Shown: positions 22,424 through 35,596 of the stretch, one piece after another | Numbering within the stretch: position 1 is the first letter of the stretch | Layout of the letters: every line of letters starts with the position of its first letter | Assembly (NCBI RefSeq): GCF_023159225.1 | Contig: NC_063162.1 | Coordinates: forward strand, 95,126,880-95,190,879 | Reading direction: 5' to 3' | Source: Perognathus longimembris pacificus | Lineage: Eukaryota > Chordata > Mammalia > Rodentia > Heteromyidae | DNA length: 64,000 nucleotides | Notes under the pieces: model-generated | Database searches by the model: none | The model's input: the letters and a program-made list of their open reading frames with translations, nothing else | What the model was told of the DNA's origin: nothing | Made by a program: the position numbers and the translations under genes

Positions 22424-22839
22424 TCATTAGTCTGATTTTCATCACTATGACAAATACCTGAAACACTTTAAAAGAAAGGGAGATCTATGTTGGCTCATGG
22501 TTTCAGAGTTTCCAGTCAAGTGGATTTATTTTGGTGCGGTAGATCATCATGGCAAGAAGCATGTGGAGAAACAAAGTGACATAATTCATGGTGGACAGAA
22601 AGTAGAAGAGGAAGCGATATAAATACATTTTACAAGGACACGTGTAGTGACTGACTTCTTCCCTCTACACCCTATCCCACCTCTCCTTCCTATCACCTCA
22701 ATAATTACATCATTTATCAAGGGATTAATCCATTAATTAGTTCAGAGCCTTCAGTATCTAATCACTTCCCAAAAGCCAATCCACAGATGACCAAACCCCA
22801 GTATGTAAGTCTGTGTAATTTCAGATTCAAAGCATAACA
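22424..22839 (-). mobile_element. MaLR-type LTR (ERVL-MaLR)
   Basis: Read on the minus strand it starts 'tgttatgctttgaatctg', contains 'tttgggaagtgattagatac', 'aattaatggattaatccc', 'tcttgccatgatgatc', and ends '..gtatttgtcatagtgatgaa..agactaatga'. This order (start word, 'gaggtgattaggtcatgagggc..gaatggattaat', then the '..cagactaat' end) is the typical MaLR LTR pattern. No internal sequence is attached. Confidence 0.65.
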
Positions 22840-23134
22840 TAGGCCCTTGAAGATCCATCTCATTGGCTTGAATTTGTCAGGGAGGATTAACTTGCCTTGG
22901 AGAACGATGTCTAAAACCCCTCTTGTCAGCATACATCTATGGAATTTATGCTGTGGGTTGAAACTAGAGGGTTTCCAATCAATTAGAATGATTTTGCTAA
23001 TACTGAAAAGAAATTTCCAAAACCCATACAAGAAACTTGTATTTATGTATGTTCCCTTGTAAATTGTTACTGTCTGTGATTATTATTTCTATGAAGAGTC
23101 AATTACTTTTTTCAGTTTTGTTTCTGAATAATTA

Positions 23135-23755
23135 TTTATTTATTTTCAAAGTGATGTACCAAGGGGTTACAGTTTCATACGTAAGGCAGTGGGTACATTT
23201 CTTGTACAATTTGTTACCTTCTCCCTCATTCCACCCCCGCCCCATGTTGCAGTTTCATATGTAAGGCAATGGGTACATTTCTCATTGTTACCTCCTCCCT
23301 CATTTCCCCCCCTCCCTCTTTCAGTCTCCCCCAATGAGTTGTTCAGTTGGTTTACACCAAATGGGTTTGCAAGTATTGCTTTTGGAGTCATTTGTCTTTT
23401 TATCCTTTGTCTCTTGATTTTGATATTCCCTTTCCCTTTCCTAGTTCTAATACAGATATATACAGTATCCAGGGTACTCAAATGAGATACAGTGATAGCA
23501 TGGGGACAACCACAGGAAGGGGATACAAGAGGAACAACAACAACAAAATAAAAGCTATGGTTTCACATGGCTTGTTGAAAATAATTACAACAGTGATATA
23601 ACACTCGTTTCCATAACATGGAGTTCATTTCATTTAGCATCATCTTATGTGTTCATAAGGGCATAGCTATTGTGCTCTTGTGACTAGCTTAAACCTGCAA
23701 TAATTATCCCCTATGAGGGAAATCATAGAATCCATGTTTTCTTTCAGTGTTTATG
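23135..23755 (-). mobile_element. L1: LINE-1 3' UTR fragment (type 1) with an internal 80-bp duplication
   Basis: Minus-strand 3' UTR matching the first L1: 'caaagtgatgtaccaagg', 'gttgttcagttggtttacac', 'attgcttttggagtcatttg', 'catggagttcatttcattta'. The stretch 23166-23245 is repeated, diverged, at 23246-23318 (for example 'cagtttcata' at 23170 and 23250), giving an 80-bp tandem duplication within the UTR. Truncated before ORF2. Confidence 0.85.
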
Positions 23756-24285
23756 GAATTAAATTATGCATTTTTTTCACAAAAACGGAAGAAGGAAAAT
23801 AAAAGAAAATTTCTTGTTTTGCATTATATGGACCATGGAATTAAGAAAGCACCAGAGTAGAAGTTATCCATAGATCAATAACCTAATCATAGTGATAAAA
23901 GTTTATGACACTCTTCTTCACCCCTAGAGACAAATAATTTTGTAAAGGCAAAGAAGGGGAAACCATAAAAAAATGCTCAGCCCAATATTTATATAGCACA
24001 GGCCACATTAACATTCCTAGATTCCATAAATACTGAACATATAGACATGTTAGAAAGACACTATAGAAATGCTAATGCACAGAAGGGATGATCAAAAGTC
24101 AGCATGAAAAAAGGGAAACTCTGGAAGGCCTGTTCTGATTCTTTCTGGCCTGATATGGAATATTCCTCCTTCCCGGATATAGGTCAGGATCCCTTCTGAA
24201 ATGGGAGTTTTATGAACAACTGCCATACAAGATAAGTCAAATAATGTTTTCACAGACAATGTTTATAAAGAAGTGTAGAGGTTGG
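23756..24285. other. Unassigned DNA
   Basis: No gene or named repeat recognised. Confidence 0.4.
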
Positions 24286-24535
24286 ACACTAGTGGCTCAG
24301 CACTGTAATCTTAGCTACACAGAAGGCTGAAAGCTAAGGATAGTGATGCAAAGCCAGCCAGAGGTGGAAAGGCCTTGAGACTCTTATCACCAATTAAGTA
24401 CTAAAAAAGCCAGAAGTGGCATTGTGGCTCAAGTGGTAGAGAACTAATCTTGAGCAAAAAGGCCTCAGGGACAGTTCTCAGGCCCTAAATTCAAGTTCTA
24501 GGACATGGACACAAAGAAAAAAAAAAGAAAGAAAT
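24286..24535 (+). mobile_element. Composite SINE
   Basis: Left part 'cactgtaatcttagctac' and 'aagccagccagaggtggaaa'; right part 'ccagaagtggcattgtggct' and 'caaaaaggcctcagggacag', with an A/GAAA tail. It shows clearly that the composite family shares its right half with the ID-like dimers. Confidence 0.8.
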
Positions 24536-27500
24536 ATGTGGAGAAAGTTTAGATTACCATTTCTATGTTTTATATCAGGCTTTGGGGAAAGAAGATTCTC
24601 ATTTTTATTACCTGCCTTGAAAAAGAATTACACTTTCTATTATAAGCTTTCCAGAACAGGACAAAGAAGTTTAAATGACTGGCCCTGAGGTCATTCCATG
24701 GTTCTACAGTTCACCAGTTCATTAGCATGCCAAAGTTGCATATTTTGAAGTATTATTTTCTGAGACCCAATGTAATTAACAGTTAGTCCCTTTTGCCATA
24801 CTCACAATGTGGGCCCCTTTTCTTCACTCTGTCCCCTCATGAATGAAATGTGATCTTGTACTTCAAGAATCACATTACAAGGTACAACACTCAACAAACC
24901 AGGGGGAGGACAGAGGGCACAGTGTGGGAAAGAGAAGTCTGTATAAGATAGAGACCTGTTATCATACCCGACTCCGAGTGCTAAGTGAAACATAACTTTA
25001 CCTTGAACTTTCAATGCCATGAAATCTTTGCTTAGTGAGATCCATGAGAGGAAGAAGATACAACAGGATTTACTTGCCTCAAGCAGATACTTCCAACTTT
25101 CCCACTGGTGGAACCATTCTTTCATGAATCTTATATGAACAAGCATATGGTCAGGCTTTGAACTGGATATTTAGAATATGTCAGCAAAGAAAACTACCCA
25201 AAAGCCATGTTACTCATGCTTGTGTTTCACTAAAGGTAGTCAGGAAATTTAGTAAGGATGCTAATAGATCCCACATAGCAGGAAGGAAGCAGTGCTAAAA
25301 GAATCCCTAGACTTTGGCCATAAGGAACAAAGAAAAACAAAAGGAGACGGTTAAGCAGGCTTATCTTTTGACAGTCTAATTTTTAGGTTTCTAGTGCATC
25401 AATCTAAAATGATTTTTTCAGGAGTCTTGTTTTCTTGAGTGATTGAATCTTTCACTACCAAATAAGAAGAAAGGCTGTGACTCTACTATGAAACTTTCTT
25501 ACCATAAGCTACATCATCCTTCTAGATCTCACTCTTTTATTTGTAAAAGCAAATTGGCTTCTGCAGATGATTTGACATTGATTTCAGATTCAACATTCTG
25601 TGACCTTTCTGTTTAATACCAGATAAGGCAAGCAGCTCATTCTTCATATGTAATTAAGAATAATTGTACAAAGATCACAAAAAAAAGGTTGTCAAAGAAA
25701 CTTTCTTTCAATTATGAGTTTGAGAATTATTTTAGTTCGCAGATGAATTCAGAATTATTTTTAAAGTTTTATCAGTTCATAAAGGTTAAAAATTTTAGTG
25801 GTTCAAGTTACTGATTTCCTGAAATATGTAATATTGATTATATGGATTTGTGAGTTTGAATGAATTGTGATGTTTGCTTCCGAGATTTTCCTCTTAGTCT
25901 TTAGAGCCTAATTGTAAAGGAAAAAACAACAACAGTGAAAAGAGGCATTAAACAATTGAAATTGGAGGCTTTAATTTTGATGTTTTTTATTTGTTTCCCC
26001 ATACATTTCAAAGAGAATTAAAGCAAACACCACATATGTACAAAATTGTCAGGTTCCCAAGGGCCAAATGTCCATCAATATATTTCTATAAGACTTATTT
26101 TTATATCAATCAAAGATTAAAATTTGCTAAGCCGAAGGGATTTAATTCCATGGCCCAAATCGCCCCATTTGAGAGTCATTTTTAAATGGTGAGCATTTAT
26201 CTTTTATTCTCTGATCAAATAATTTAATTATAAAATTGTTGAAGAGCTGAGATTCATAAATCATTCCCATGGGGTTAATGCTTAAAAGCTGCCCTTAGTT
26301 CTTTCTTTATCAAAGTATACAGGCAATTGACTTTCCATGCACTAGACTCATGTCAATCTGAATGACTTTTGATAAGCAGACTGTGATGCTGTCTAAGTCT
26401 GGTTAGACAGGCATTTATTAAACAAATGTTGCTGCCCCTTATGTTTGCCATTTTTATTCCATAATTTCCTAGAACTAGTAAATAGAATGGAATTTTTCAG
26501 TAACTTTAAATCAGAAAAGGTTTTTTCAGCATGGCCAATATAACTTACTTGTTCATTTCTGTAGCTACAGCCTCCATGATTTGGGTAAAGAATCAGACTT
26601 AGAATAGAATGTTTAGCTGCTAGACTCACCCAATACTGTGGATTGGGAAAAGCTGTTTACTTTCCTGAGCTGAGGCCTTCTATGTGATCGACTATGAATG
26701 GTTGAATTATGCCTCTTAAAGTTTCCTTACACCTCTAGGAAAATGAAACGTCTAAAAGTCCAAAACTCCAAAACTACACCTTCTACAATAAAGTTCAAAA
26801 CAATAGGTTTCAGATTCAAAAATAACAATTACAATTGTTATACTTATAAATAATATAACTATTATGTAAATAATTATCCAAATTTTATGTAAACAACTAT
26901 GTAAAGCTCATCTAATGATATTTAATAATACAGTAACATATTTAACAATATAATATTTAATATATAAAATAATGGATATATAAAAATTATATGATACTAT
27001 ACATAATTATCTGTATACATAGATAAGGTACTCACAACAATAAAATAGCTTTTAATTGACAATATTTTTGGTCATAATATCAGTTCTTTTACAAAATCTT
27101 ATTTGTAAAATATATAGAAATTTATTTCTACTTAATTTAACTTGGATATTAGCAAGTCAGCATAGCTCACTCAAAACAGAGAATGTTTATTTAAAAAATC
27201 ATCTACCTCTGCTTATCTAAAAAAAAGAATGAGCAAGAATAATTCATTTTCAAATGAGAGCTCTATGCATGCCAAACAGCAACACACATGACCTACGAGA
27301 ATATCTTTCTCTATAACACTGCATCACCTTTCCTGGATTTACTAATGGTGACAAAGGCATCCTGCAGGTAGAATTGATTAACTCACCAGGATTTATTAGG
27401 TTCCATGAGATAATAAAGGAGGGTTACCTACTGAGAGAGTTTAGAATCTCAATAGAAAATAGAAAATGAGCAGCACTAAATGAAAGTACACTTTTACAGA

Positions 27501-27870
27501 TAAGTTTAAATGGTCTTTCAGTCTTTCACAATCAATTTAAAAACTCCAAGGGACAGGATATAAATTATGTCAATGCCCAGTAGAAAGGAAGAGAAAGTTT
27601 TATAGTGATGACATTCATCTCAGAGCAGTTCATCATTTTCAGCCAAATGTAAGTCTTACTTATGTTTTGCTGTCTTCTATAACTCCCTAGTTCTCATATA
27701 TTGCTAAGGAGGATGTTTTATTTTAAAGCATGTACTTTAAATATTTGCAGGTTAGCATTTTATCCTTATCCACTTAACATTCTTTTGTATGAGACTGTAA
27801 GAAACTTAAACCTGAAACAAGAAACACAGAAACCTAAACCAATAACAGTAATTAAGGTGGAGTACATTAA
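24536..27870. other. Long unassigned AT-rich stretch
   Basis: No gene or young repeat. An open frame of 114 codons at 24802-25146 (-) has no recognisable domain and is likely chance. 25880-26340 has non-repetitive, homeodomain-like TAATTA/ATTAAA text and may be conserved. 26820-27130 is extremely AT-rich with TATA runs. Confidence 0.4.
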
Positions 27871-28115
27871 CTTGATTGCTCCCATCTGTAATCCTAGCTC
27901 TTCCAGAAGCTGTGACAGGGAAGATCTTAGTTCAATGTTGGCTTAGACAGAAAAACCTTGAAAATTCATGTCTAATAGCAAAGTGCTCGGTTGGAGGTGT
28001 CTAAATTGGTAGAGCACCTGACATAAACTAAAAAGCCAAGTAAGAGCATGAGGCCCCAAGTTCAAGTCCTTGTTTTGGCACCCTAAAGTTTTATTTTTTT
28101 AATAAATAAATAAAA
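27870..28115 (+). mobile_element. Old composite SINE
   Basis: Left part 'catctgtaatcctagctc' and 'agctgtgacagggaagatc'; right part 'ctaaattggtagagcacctg' and 'ccccaagttcaagtcc', with an A/T-rich (AATA)n tail. Strongly diverged. Confidence 0.6.
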
Positions 28116-29970
28116 ATAATTTGCTACCTAATTATGTTAGAAAATTTTAAAAATCATTAATCAAGTGTATGTGCTTTGTGGATGAAGGATTATACGAAGC
28201 TCTTTGTGGATCTGGATATTGCTGTGGAAATGATTAAGATTGACAGATATATTCAGAAATGAATACACACAAAAATATACATGCAAATATAGAAGATAGC
28301 CTTAGATCTTATTATCATTTATTTAGCTTGATCAAGTTGTAATTTCTCATGCCATCCAGACATTCATGAATTGGTATATAATGTACATTCCACAAAAATT
28401 CCTTGAAAGTGGCTTCTGTCTCCTGTGTAGTAGCAATTGAATAGTGAAAGGAATCATTTGATTGCTGTGCTACATTTGGAACACCACTTGTCTCACGCAG
28501 ATTTCTATAAATTTTGAAGCAGACAAAGAACAAAATTAGAAGATGATTTGCCATCGACAAAGTAAAAAGTAGGACCCCATTAAAATATGGTGAAAGATCA
28601 AAGACTTGAGCAATCCAACCTCAAAGACATTTTTCTCCACTACACTTAAACTTGCTTAATATGGAAAAGGATAAATATAGACAAGAGCGTGAGATGAAAA
28701 TAGTTATCACAATACAACCCAACAACCAACATACAGTAATGGGAAGGAGAAATTATTTTAAGTACTAATATTTAATTTAACACAATAAATCATGCCAAAA
28801 TATTTCCTAAATAAATTCTTGAGCATCTATCCTTGCTTATCAAAGGTCAAATAAAGAGATAATAATAAAGGTTAATATGCACTAAAACACAAAAGTATGT
28901 AAATTCATCAATTCATTGCAGTAAATAGAAAGCTTCCGAATATATCAGTTAAGTCCTGTTTACTCTCTCTTAGCCCTCACCTTTTCTTTCTCATGCATCC
29001 TCTTATCTCTCCCTCTTGCTCCCTCTTCACTTTTTTCTTTTTGCCCCAAATAACTCTACCAAATAAACCAGGTATTTTTAAATGTAAATCAATGCTTTCT
29101 GAAGAAACTGACCTTGGCATTAGCTGCCTACCTAATTACTTATATTTTGAAATAGCACACATGACATCAGGAAATTGAAAAAGTTATTCATTTTCTCATT
29201 ACTTTGTCATTTTATCACAATATTTTGCTTATTTGTCTCAGAAACTTCTTATAATATGTCCCTGGTTTTTTTTCCTACTAGCTCATTTATCAAATTCTGA
29301 TCGCATCAAGAATACTAGACACTGAATATTTCTCTTCTAGATGATAAAAATCATGATTTAATGAGGACAGAGAGACTTCAAAGGTCACTGAATCCACTTC
29401 TGGTTATAGGCTGCAAAAGCCAATAGCCTGGAAATTCTATTCAGTCTTTCAAATTAGCATTAGGCATTCCTATTCAGAGGCTGCCCCAGCTGACAGTTCA
29501 TGTAAATTTATATTCTTACATGTAGAGCCACAAGAAAAATAAGTTTAAAAGAAATAAACCAGGAGTCATATCAGGTATACTACCTGATTTTATTTAACAC
29601 AATGAATATGCTAATTAAAAACACCATTACTTATTAATGCTTGCTATCTTAAATTAATCGAATGAGGTAGTTTTTATCCATTCTTATTAAACATGATATC
29701 ACAATTCAAATACACATCACCACAAAAAAAAAATGAGTTCATAATTATTAAGTAACCAACATAGATAGTGGTAGTTTTGAAGCTCATTGAGCAATATATC
29801 TGTAGTCATACAAAGTCAGGAATACATCTGTGGTCATACAACCCAAACTTTAGTTAGCCTTCTGTAGCAAGAGAGAATACTACACATGTAGGCATAGGAG
29901 CTTCTGACTCTTGGGAAGGTATGGGCAGCTTTCCAGATAGCAGTGGGAATTTGCTTTGGGTGTCTTTAAG
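28116..29970. other. Unassigned AT-rich DNA
   Basis: An 81-codon frame at 28315-28560 (-) has no recognisable domain. No named repeat seen. Confidence 0.4.
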
Positions 29971-29974
29971 AAGG

Positions 29975-30056
29975 ATTGCCTTACATATGAAACTGTAACC
30001 CCTCTGTACTTCACTATGACAATAATGAAGAAAAAAATGAACAACAACAAAAAAAG
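29975..30056 (+). mobile_element. L1: LINE-1 3'-end stub
   Basis: Only the last bases of a type-1 L1: 'ccttacatatgaaactgtaa', 'cccctctgtacttcac', 'tatgacaataatgaag', followed by an A-rich (AAC/A) tail. Confidence 0.75.
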
Positions 30057-31585
30057 GATATACAAACAAGACAACAGACCAACTTGACAACAGAATCTAA
30101 TCCCTGCTGCCTTCTGTGTATACCAGTCCAGAAAGGAGGATGGTTAGAAGGCCACCCCAGTGAGTCCTAACCCCCTAATACCTTCTCAGAACTCTTGCTA
30201 CAAGTATATTATTTGACATTGAAGAAAAATACAGCTCATAAACAATTTGAAGTTCCCATACAATAGTTCTCAAAACAACCAAATTGAGTTATAATATAAG
30301 AAATTGGAAGTAACATAAAATGGCTATATGATCTAGGTTTAGTTGTGACATAGATTCAGCTTTTAATTTTTGTAGATTAGGTAATGAATATATGCTCTAT
30401 ATTATGTCTTTATGAAGTAAACTATTAAAATTAATTTTGAAAATAAATCTGATTCATGAACAGGGCTGTCTTAAAATAAGATTTTTTGATGAATATAATT
30501 CATATAAAATTATTTTCAAATCTAAAATCCTACTTATTGATTAGAGAGTACATTTATAAAACAATGTATCTAAGACAACAAATTCAAATAATAGGTAACA
30601 CCACATTTTGTTTTTCTACAAATATGTGATTCATTAACAAGAACATGATTTTAAGGATCAATACTCACAAAACCAAAAATTAAGTGGCTGGCTGTAAATA
30701 TGTCACTAAATTAAATTGTCTATGACTATATATAAACAAAATAATTAGAATTCAATTGCAAATACATTTTTAAACTTGAAGCTCTCTATTTTCTTTAATT
30801 TTATGAAGCATGTGCTTTTATAAGTCATACCTATTAGTTGAACATAAAATGAATAGATAATATTCAATCTATACTTGAAATATTTTACAGTTTTCATAAT
30901 TATTTTACATTCACATACATATTCAAAATATATTTATAATGCTTCCTTTCCTACCCAGGCTAAAATGCACTCTTGCATATATCATAGCACTAGTCAATTA
31001 CTAGAAAAATATTACAAGAGAAGTATTTTTAATATATTTTCTTAAGTAAAGTTATTTGTATGGAGTTTTAAAAATAAGTAATAATTTGTACTATTATCTT
31101 CACAAATTTTATTCATATATTCATGTATCATCCATCAAAGGTGTTGTTAAGAAGAAAGTACAAGTTTCTGGTACTCATATACAGGATTACCACTGAGTTC
31201 TCTCAGTAACATTGGTAGATGATACATACACTGATTTGTATCCCTTTATATCATCTATCAGTTGGATATGAAAGAACTGTGAACCTTTCTACTGTTTTCC
31301 TAAGGGAAATATACAAATTGTGGTAATCTAGTTCCTAATGAGATTTATGTCATTTCTTAATTTATTCAATGCATATTAATTGATTCTCTCTTATTGTCAA
31401 ACTATTCTAGTAAGTGATGTATAAAAATGGCCATTTGACCTCCACTGTTCTAAAGCTTACATATTAAGGGAGTAATTAGTGAAGTGAGTTAGCAATTAGT
31501 GAAGTCAAAGAAAAAGAATGATTGGCAGAGTGGGCAGTAACATTCTTTAGGTCATGCTGTCAGTCAGTCCTTTCTAAGCAGGATA
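30057..31585. other. Unassigned AT-rich DNA
   Basis: A weak L2-like pattern occurs near 31365-31490 ('actattctagtaagtgatg'), too diverged to call. Nothing else recognised. Confidence 0.35.
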
Positions 31586-31587
31586 TG

Positions 31588-31815
31588 ATGTATATATGTA
31601 TATGTATATAGTATAATATATATTTGTTAATATATGCACAATATATATTTAGTATATTATATCTAGCCATATATTTAAAAATAATCTGTACTATTATCTG
31701 CTCACATTTTATTTATAAATTCGTTTATTATATGCATATAGGATACAGCTATACATCAGTACATGTTTGTATATATACACACATAAGTGTATAAGTAGTA
31801 TATATATATGTATGT
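31588..31815. repeat. TATA/TGTA-rich low-complexity tract
   Basis: Imperfect TATATG/TATA runs interrupted by AT-rich text. Confidence 0.8.
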
Positions 31816-31817
31816 TG

Positions 31818-32060
31818 TTGGTACTCAGTTTCAACTTAGGGTTTTGTGCTTGCTAGAAATGTGCTCTATCATTTGAGATGATTTTTGCTTTAGTTATTTT
31901 TCTGAACAAGATTGATGTTTTTACCAGAGATTTGCCTCAAACTCTTCTCCTCCTTCCTATACTTTCCACCTACTTGAGATTATAGAAGTGCATCTCCGTG
32001 TTCAGCTTCTGTCTTAAGATGGAGATCTTGCTGACTTGAATCATGATCCTTCCAATCTCC
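31818..32060 (-). mobile_element. Old SINE fragment
   Basis: Reverse-strand pattern of an old composite SINE: 'aaatgtgctctatcatttga', 'ttgcctcaaactcttctcc', 'acctacttgagattatagaa'. Low similarity, approximate boundaries. Confidence 0.45.
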
Positions 32061-32436
32061 TATCAAATACAGAGGCAACATATTAAAGATGTTAAATGAA
32101 CTGAGAGAGTTGGCTATGAGTGACCCCCATCCCCATCGCCTCATGCTTCTTCCCAAACTAAATTGCCAACTTGTTTTATGGTAATTACTAGTATCTTATT
32201 ATACATAATTATAGTAGAATAGTCATGCATATGTGTTTGCATACATATTACTAGTTGTGCCCTCAAACTGAATATAAGCTAAGGATAACAGAAATTACTT
32301 CAATTTTATTTATCACTAGAGAGTAGGAAAATATATTTAGTTGTATAGATGACGCAGTAAATATTCTTTTTATTTTAATGGCTTAGCCAGATTATTATCA
32401 TGCAAGATAGTTCATAGAATAATGAGATGGGTAGAA

Positions 32437-32512
32437 CAAACATGATGTGTGCCACGCATTGTGGTAGCTATTTTCATGAATTATTTACCTTAATTTTCAA
32501 GGCTATTGCATT
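32437..32512 (+). mobile_element. MIR-like fragment
   Basis: 'gtgtgccacgcattgtggta' followed by 'attatttaccttaattttca' resembles the MIR middle. It is cut on the right by the MLT1-type LTR. Confidence 0.4.
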
Positions 32513-32994
32513 TGGTTATATAATGAACCCTTGACCCTCAAATATCTACATTCTAATCCCTTAACCAGTAGATTTCACATAACAGATGAAAGACTCTTTG
32601 TAGATGTGAATAAGCACAGAATGTTGAGATGGGGTAACTGTCTTGAATTATGCCAATGGGCTTAGGATAATCACCGGAGTTATTGTGAAAGGAGGCAGTA
32701 GTCAGTGAGAAAATAGAAAATGATATTTCCAAAGAAAGAGGCTAGAGTGATGGAAAGGAGAAGCAGGTGAATGTAGGAGGCTTCTAGATGGTAAAAATCC
32801 TCAGGATTAATGATGTCCTAGAGTCTCCAGTAGAAGCCAGCTTGTTAACAGTTTTATCTCAGTTCATTGAAAGTGATTCAAGCTTTCAGTCTCAAAGATT
32901 ATAAGAGCATGGAATAAATTTGTTCATTTTAACTAACATATTTACCTTTAAGCTTGTGGTACTTTGCTATAGCAGCTATGAAAAATAAATAAAA
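32513..32994 (+). mobile_element. MLT1-type MaLR LTR
   Basis: Starts 'tggttatataatgaaccc' and proceeds through 'cattctaatcccttaacc', 'gactctttgtagatgtgaat', 'atgttgagatggggtaac', 'ccaatgggcttagg', and ends 'tgtggtactttgctatagca' plus 'gctatgaaaaata'. This order matches the MLT1 pattern (start, 'cctaatccc', 'gactttgcagatgtgatt', 'tgagatggggagat', end 'tggtaatttgttacagcag'). Confidence 0.75.
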
Positions 32995-34420
32995 CGGCTC
33001 ATTTGATAAATTCAGTTAATAGGTAGTTAGCTTGTCCTGTAGGACACACCTCTGCAAGAGCAAGAATGTTCCCTGCCTATGCTTTCACTCAAAGTTTATT
33101 AGAATATCTAAAAATCACTCCATTCTCCAGAATGTTATTGATTAGTAAGATATGGCTGGCAAGTCTTTTGGTACATCTTTACTTTTTGCATTCATCCTCT
33201 CTTTGGGAAAACAACTTTATTAACTGCTATCCCCATCTACAAGAATTTCTGAGATGCTATGACTAAGTCCACAGTATGCAGCAGTTACATAAAGCATACT
33301 TAGCACCAGTCCATCCTAGATTGCTGCACGTTTGAGTAGATTGTAGAACTAGAAAATCACTAGCTCTCTTTTATTTTTAGCCCAGAATAATTGACCTTGG
33401 AAGGCCTTCCCTTGCCAAGGCATGGTAATCTTAACATATCATGCAGAGACCTGAACAGTGCCTTTAAGAAATATACACTGTGTGCCAAACATTAGCCAAT
33501 CACTTCTAAACCACAGAAAGTCAGCTTATCTTCGGGCTCCCTCCCTTGGAAGAACACACAAGACAGGACTTCACTGAATCTTCTCAGATTAGAGGGATTC
33601 ATATTTATGACATCGGAGATTTGTGAGTGTCTTCTATGGGTAGAGCTCTGGCTTAAAAAGCCCACTACTGTGAAAAATCCCAAGGAGAAGAAGAAAGCTG
33701 CTTGCACTTCCATCACTGGAAGTGGTAAAGGTTCATTGGTGGATAGATGCAGAACAATGTAGTCCAGTTTATCTTTGGAAGAGAGAAATCTAACAGGAAA
33801 AGGATATTCGAAAACTGGTGGCTAGTCACACTACTAAGCACTGTGGAAGATTATATCAGAACCCTGTCATAAACACATATCTCCTAAAAGAATAAGGAGA
33901 TACAAATGCAGAAAGGCACAATGCCCTTTATCCATGTAAGAGTTTAAGCCATATGTCAGTCTTTAACTTGTGGCAATGAAAATCTTCTAATGGAGTTAGA
34001 GCTGGGATCTCTGATTTAAACAGGAATGAACATGCAAATGACGGTGAGTCATCATGATTGAAGAGGAAGCAGAAGTGATTTGGAGGTTATGAGATTTGCA
34101 TGATGTGCTAGCAGGGAGTGAGAAGATACAATAGGTAGTGGAAAGTAATGGTACTTTCTGAGCACATTTCCATCAAGTTAAGCCCACTCAATGAACCAAA
34201 CAACCTCTTAATATGTGGGATGTAAAAGCTGAGGCTGGAGATCAAATATGCCATATTATTGGAGCAATTTCTACATATTATTATGGCTCACTGGGTCTCT
34301 GCCCTCCATCAAGGTCAATTCAATGTCAGAATTTAATTTCTCAAAAATTTCTTATTCCTGGAGGTTGTGCCTATTTACTATTTTTAGAAGTATTTTGTTT
34401 GAAAATGCTGAAAACAGAGG
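32995..34420. other. Unassigned DNA with one odd small frame
   Basis: No named repeat recognised. A 74-codon frame at 33492-33716 (-) begins with ATG in a fair context and a hydrophobic, signal-peptide-like start, but I recognise no family and see no supporting gene structure. Confidence 0.35.
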
Positions 34421-34424
34421 GGCT

Positions 34425-35596
34425 ACAGTTATATAAGTCAGGCAAAGAGTACATTTCCTTTTGTACAATGTCACCCCTTTTCTTCCTCTCTCCCAGTAAT
34501 TCCCTCTCATCCCATTCACAAGTTATATAGCTCATTTTCAACATAATGTCCAGTGAGTACCACCACTGCATTTATTCATTCTTTATCCCTCCATTTCTGT
34601 GCCTATCCTTATTCTCCAAAAGTCATATACTTCTCCTGTGAGTGTCCTCCTTTGGTCTCACTTTGTGTGAATGTCAAAAGGACTGTATTTTAGATCTAGT
34701 TTCTACATATAAGAGAAAACATGCCATTTCTCTCTCTGAGTTTGGCTTACCTCACTTAACGTGATTTGTTCTAGGTCCATCCATTTCCATGCAAAAGGCA
34801 TAATATTATCCTTTTGAATGGCTGTGTAAAATTCCATTGTGTATATGTACCACATTTTGTGGATCCACTCATTTATTGTAGGACATCAGGACTATTTCCT
34901 TAAGTTGGCTATTAAGAGTAGTTATTGCAAGTGCAGCAATGAACATGGATGTGCAAATGTCTTCAGGGTATCCTGGCTTATGATGTTTTAGGTAGATACC
35001 CAGGAGTGGTATGATTGACTTGTAGGAAGATTTATGTTCAGCATGTTGAAGAACCTCTAGACTTCTGTCCAGAGTGGTTGCACTATTTTACATTTCCACC
35101 AAACAGTACAATAGAGTTCTTCCCCCACACACACACATACCACCATATATTGTTCAAATTTACAGTGTTATCTAAATTAAGAAATTTCTGAGTTCTTCTT
35201 TTACTCTTCAGTAATCCATGTGTTATTCAAAAGTTCAGTCTCCATGTGTCCGAATGCATCCTGCAGTATGTTTTGTTACTAAGAACTAGTGTAATTCTGC
35301 TGGGATCTGACAGGATGCAAGGAGTTACCACGATCCTTTTGTATTTGTTCAGGCTTGTTGCATGTCTTAAGATATGCTCAATTTTGGTGAATGTTCTATG
35401 GGATGCTAAGAAGAATGTGAACTGTGTGGTTGTTGGGTGAAATATTCTGTAGATATCTGCCAAGTCCATTTGGGTTGTGGTATCTTTTAATTCAGAAGCT
35501 TCTTTGCTGATCGCTTGTTTGGTTGACCTGTCCATTCATGAAAGTGGACTGTTAAAGTCTTCCACTATTATTGTGTTGGAGTCTATTGTGCCATTT

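Noticed and set aside
24802..25146. 114-codon frame on minus
   Set aside because: No family recognised and no supporting structure. Length is within chance expectation for 64 kb.
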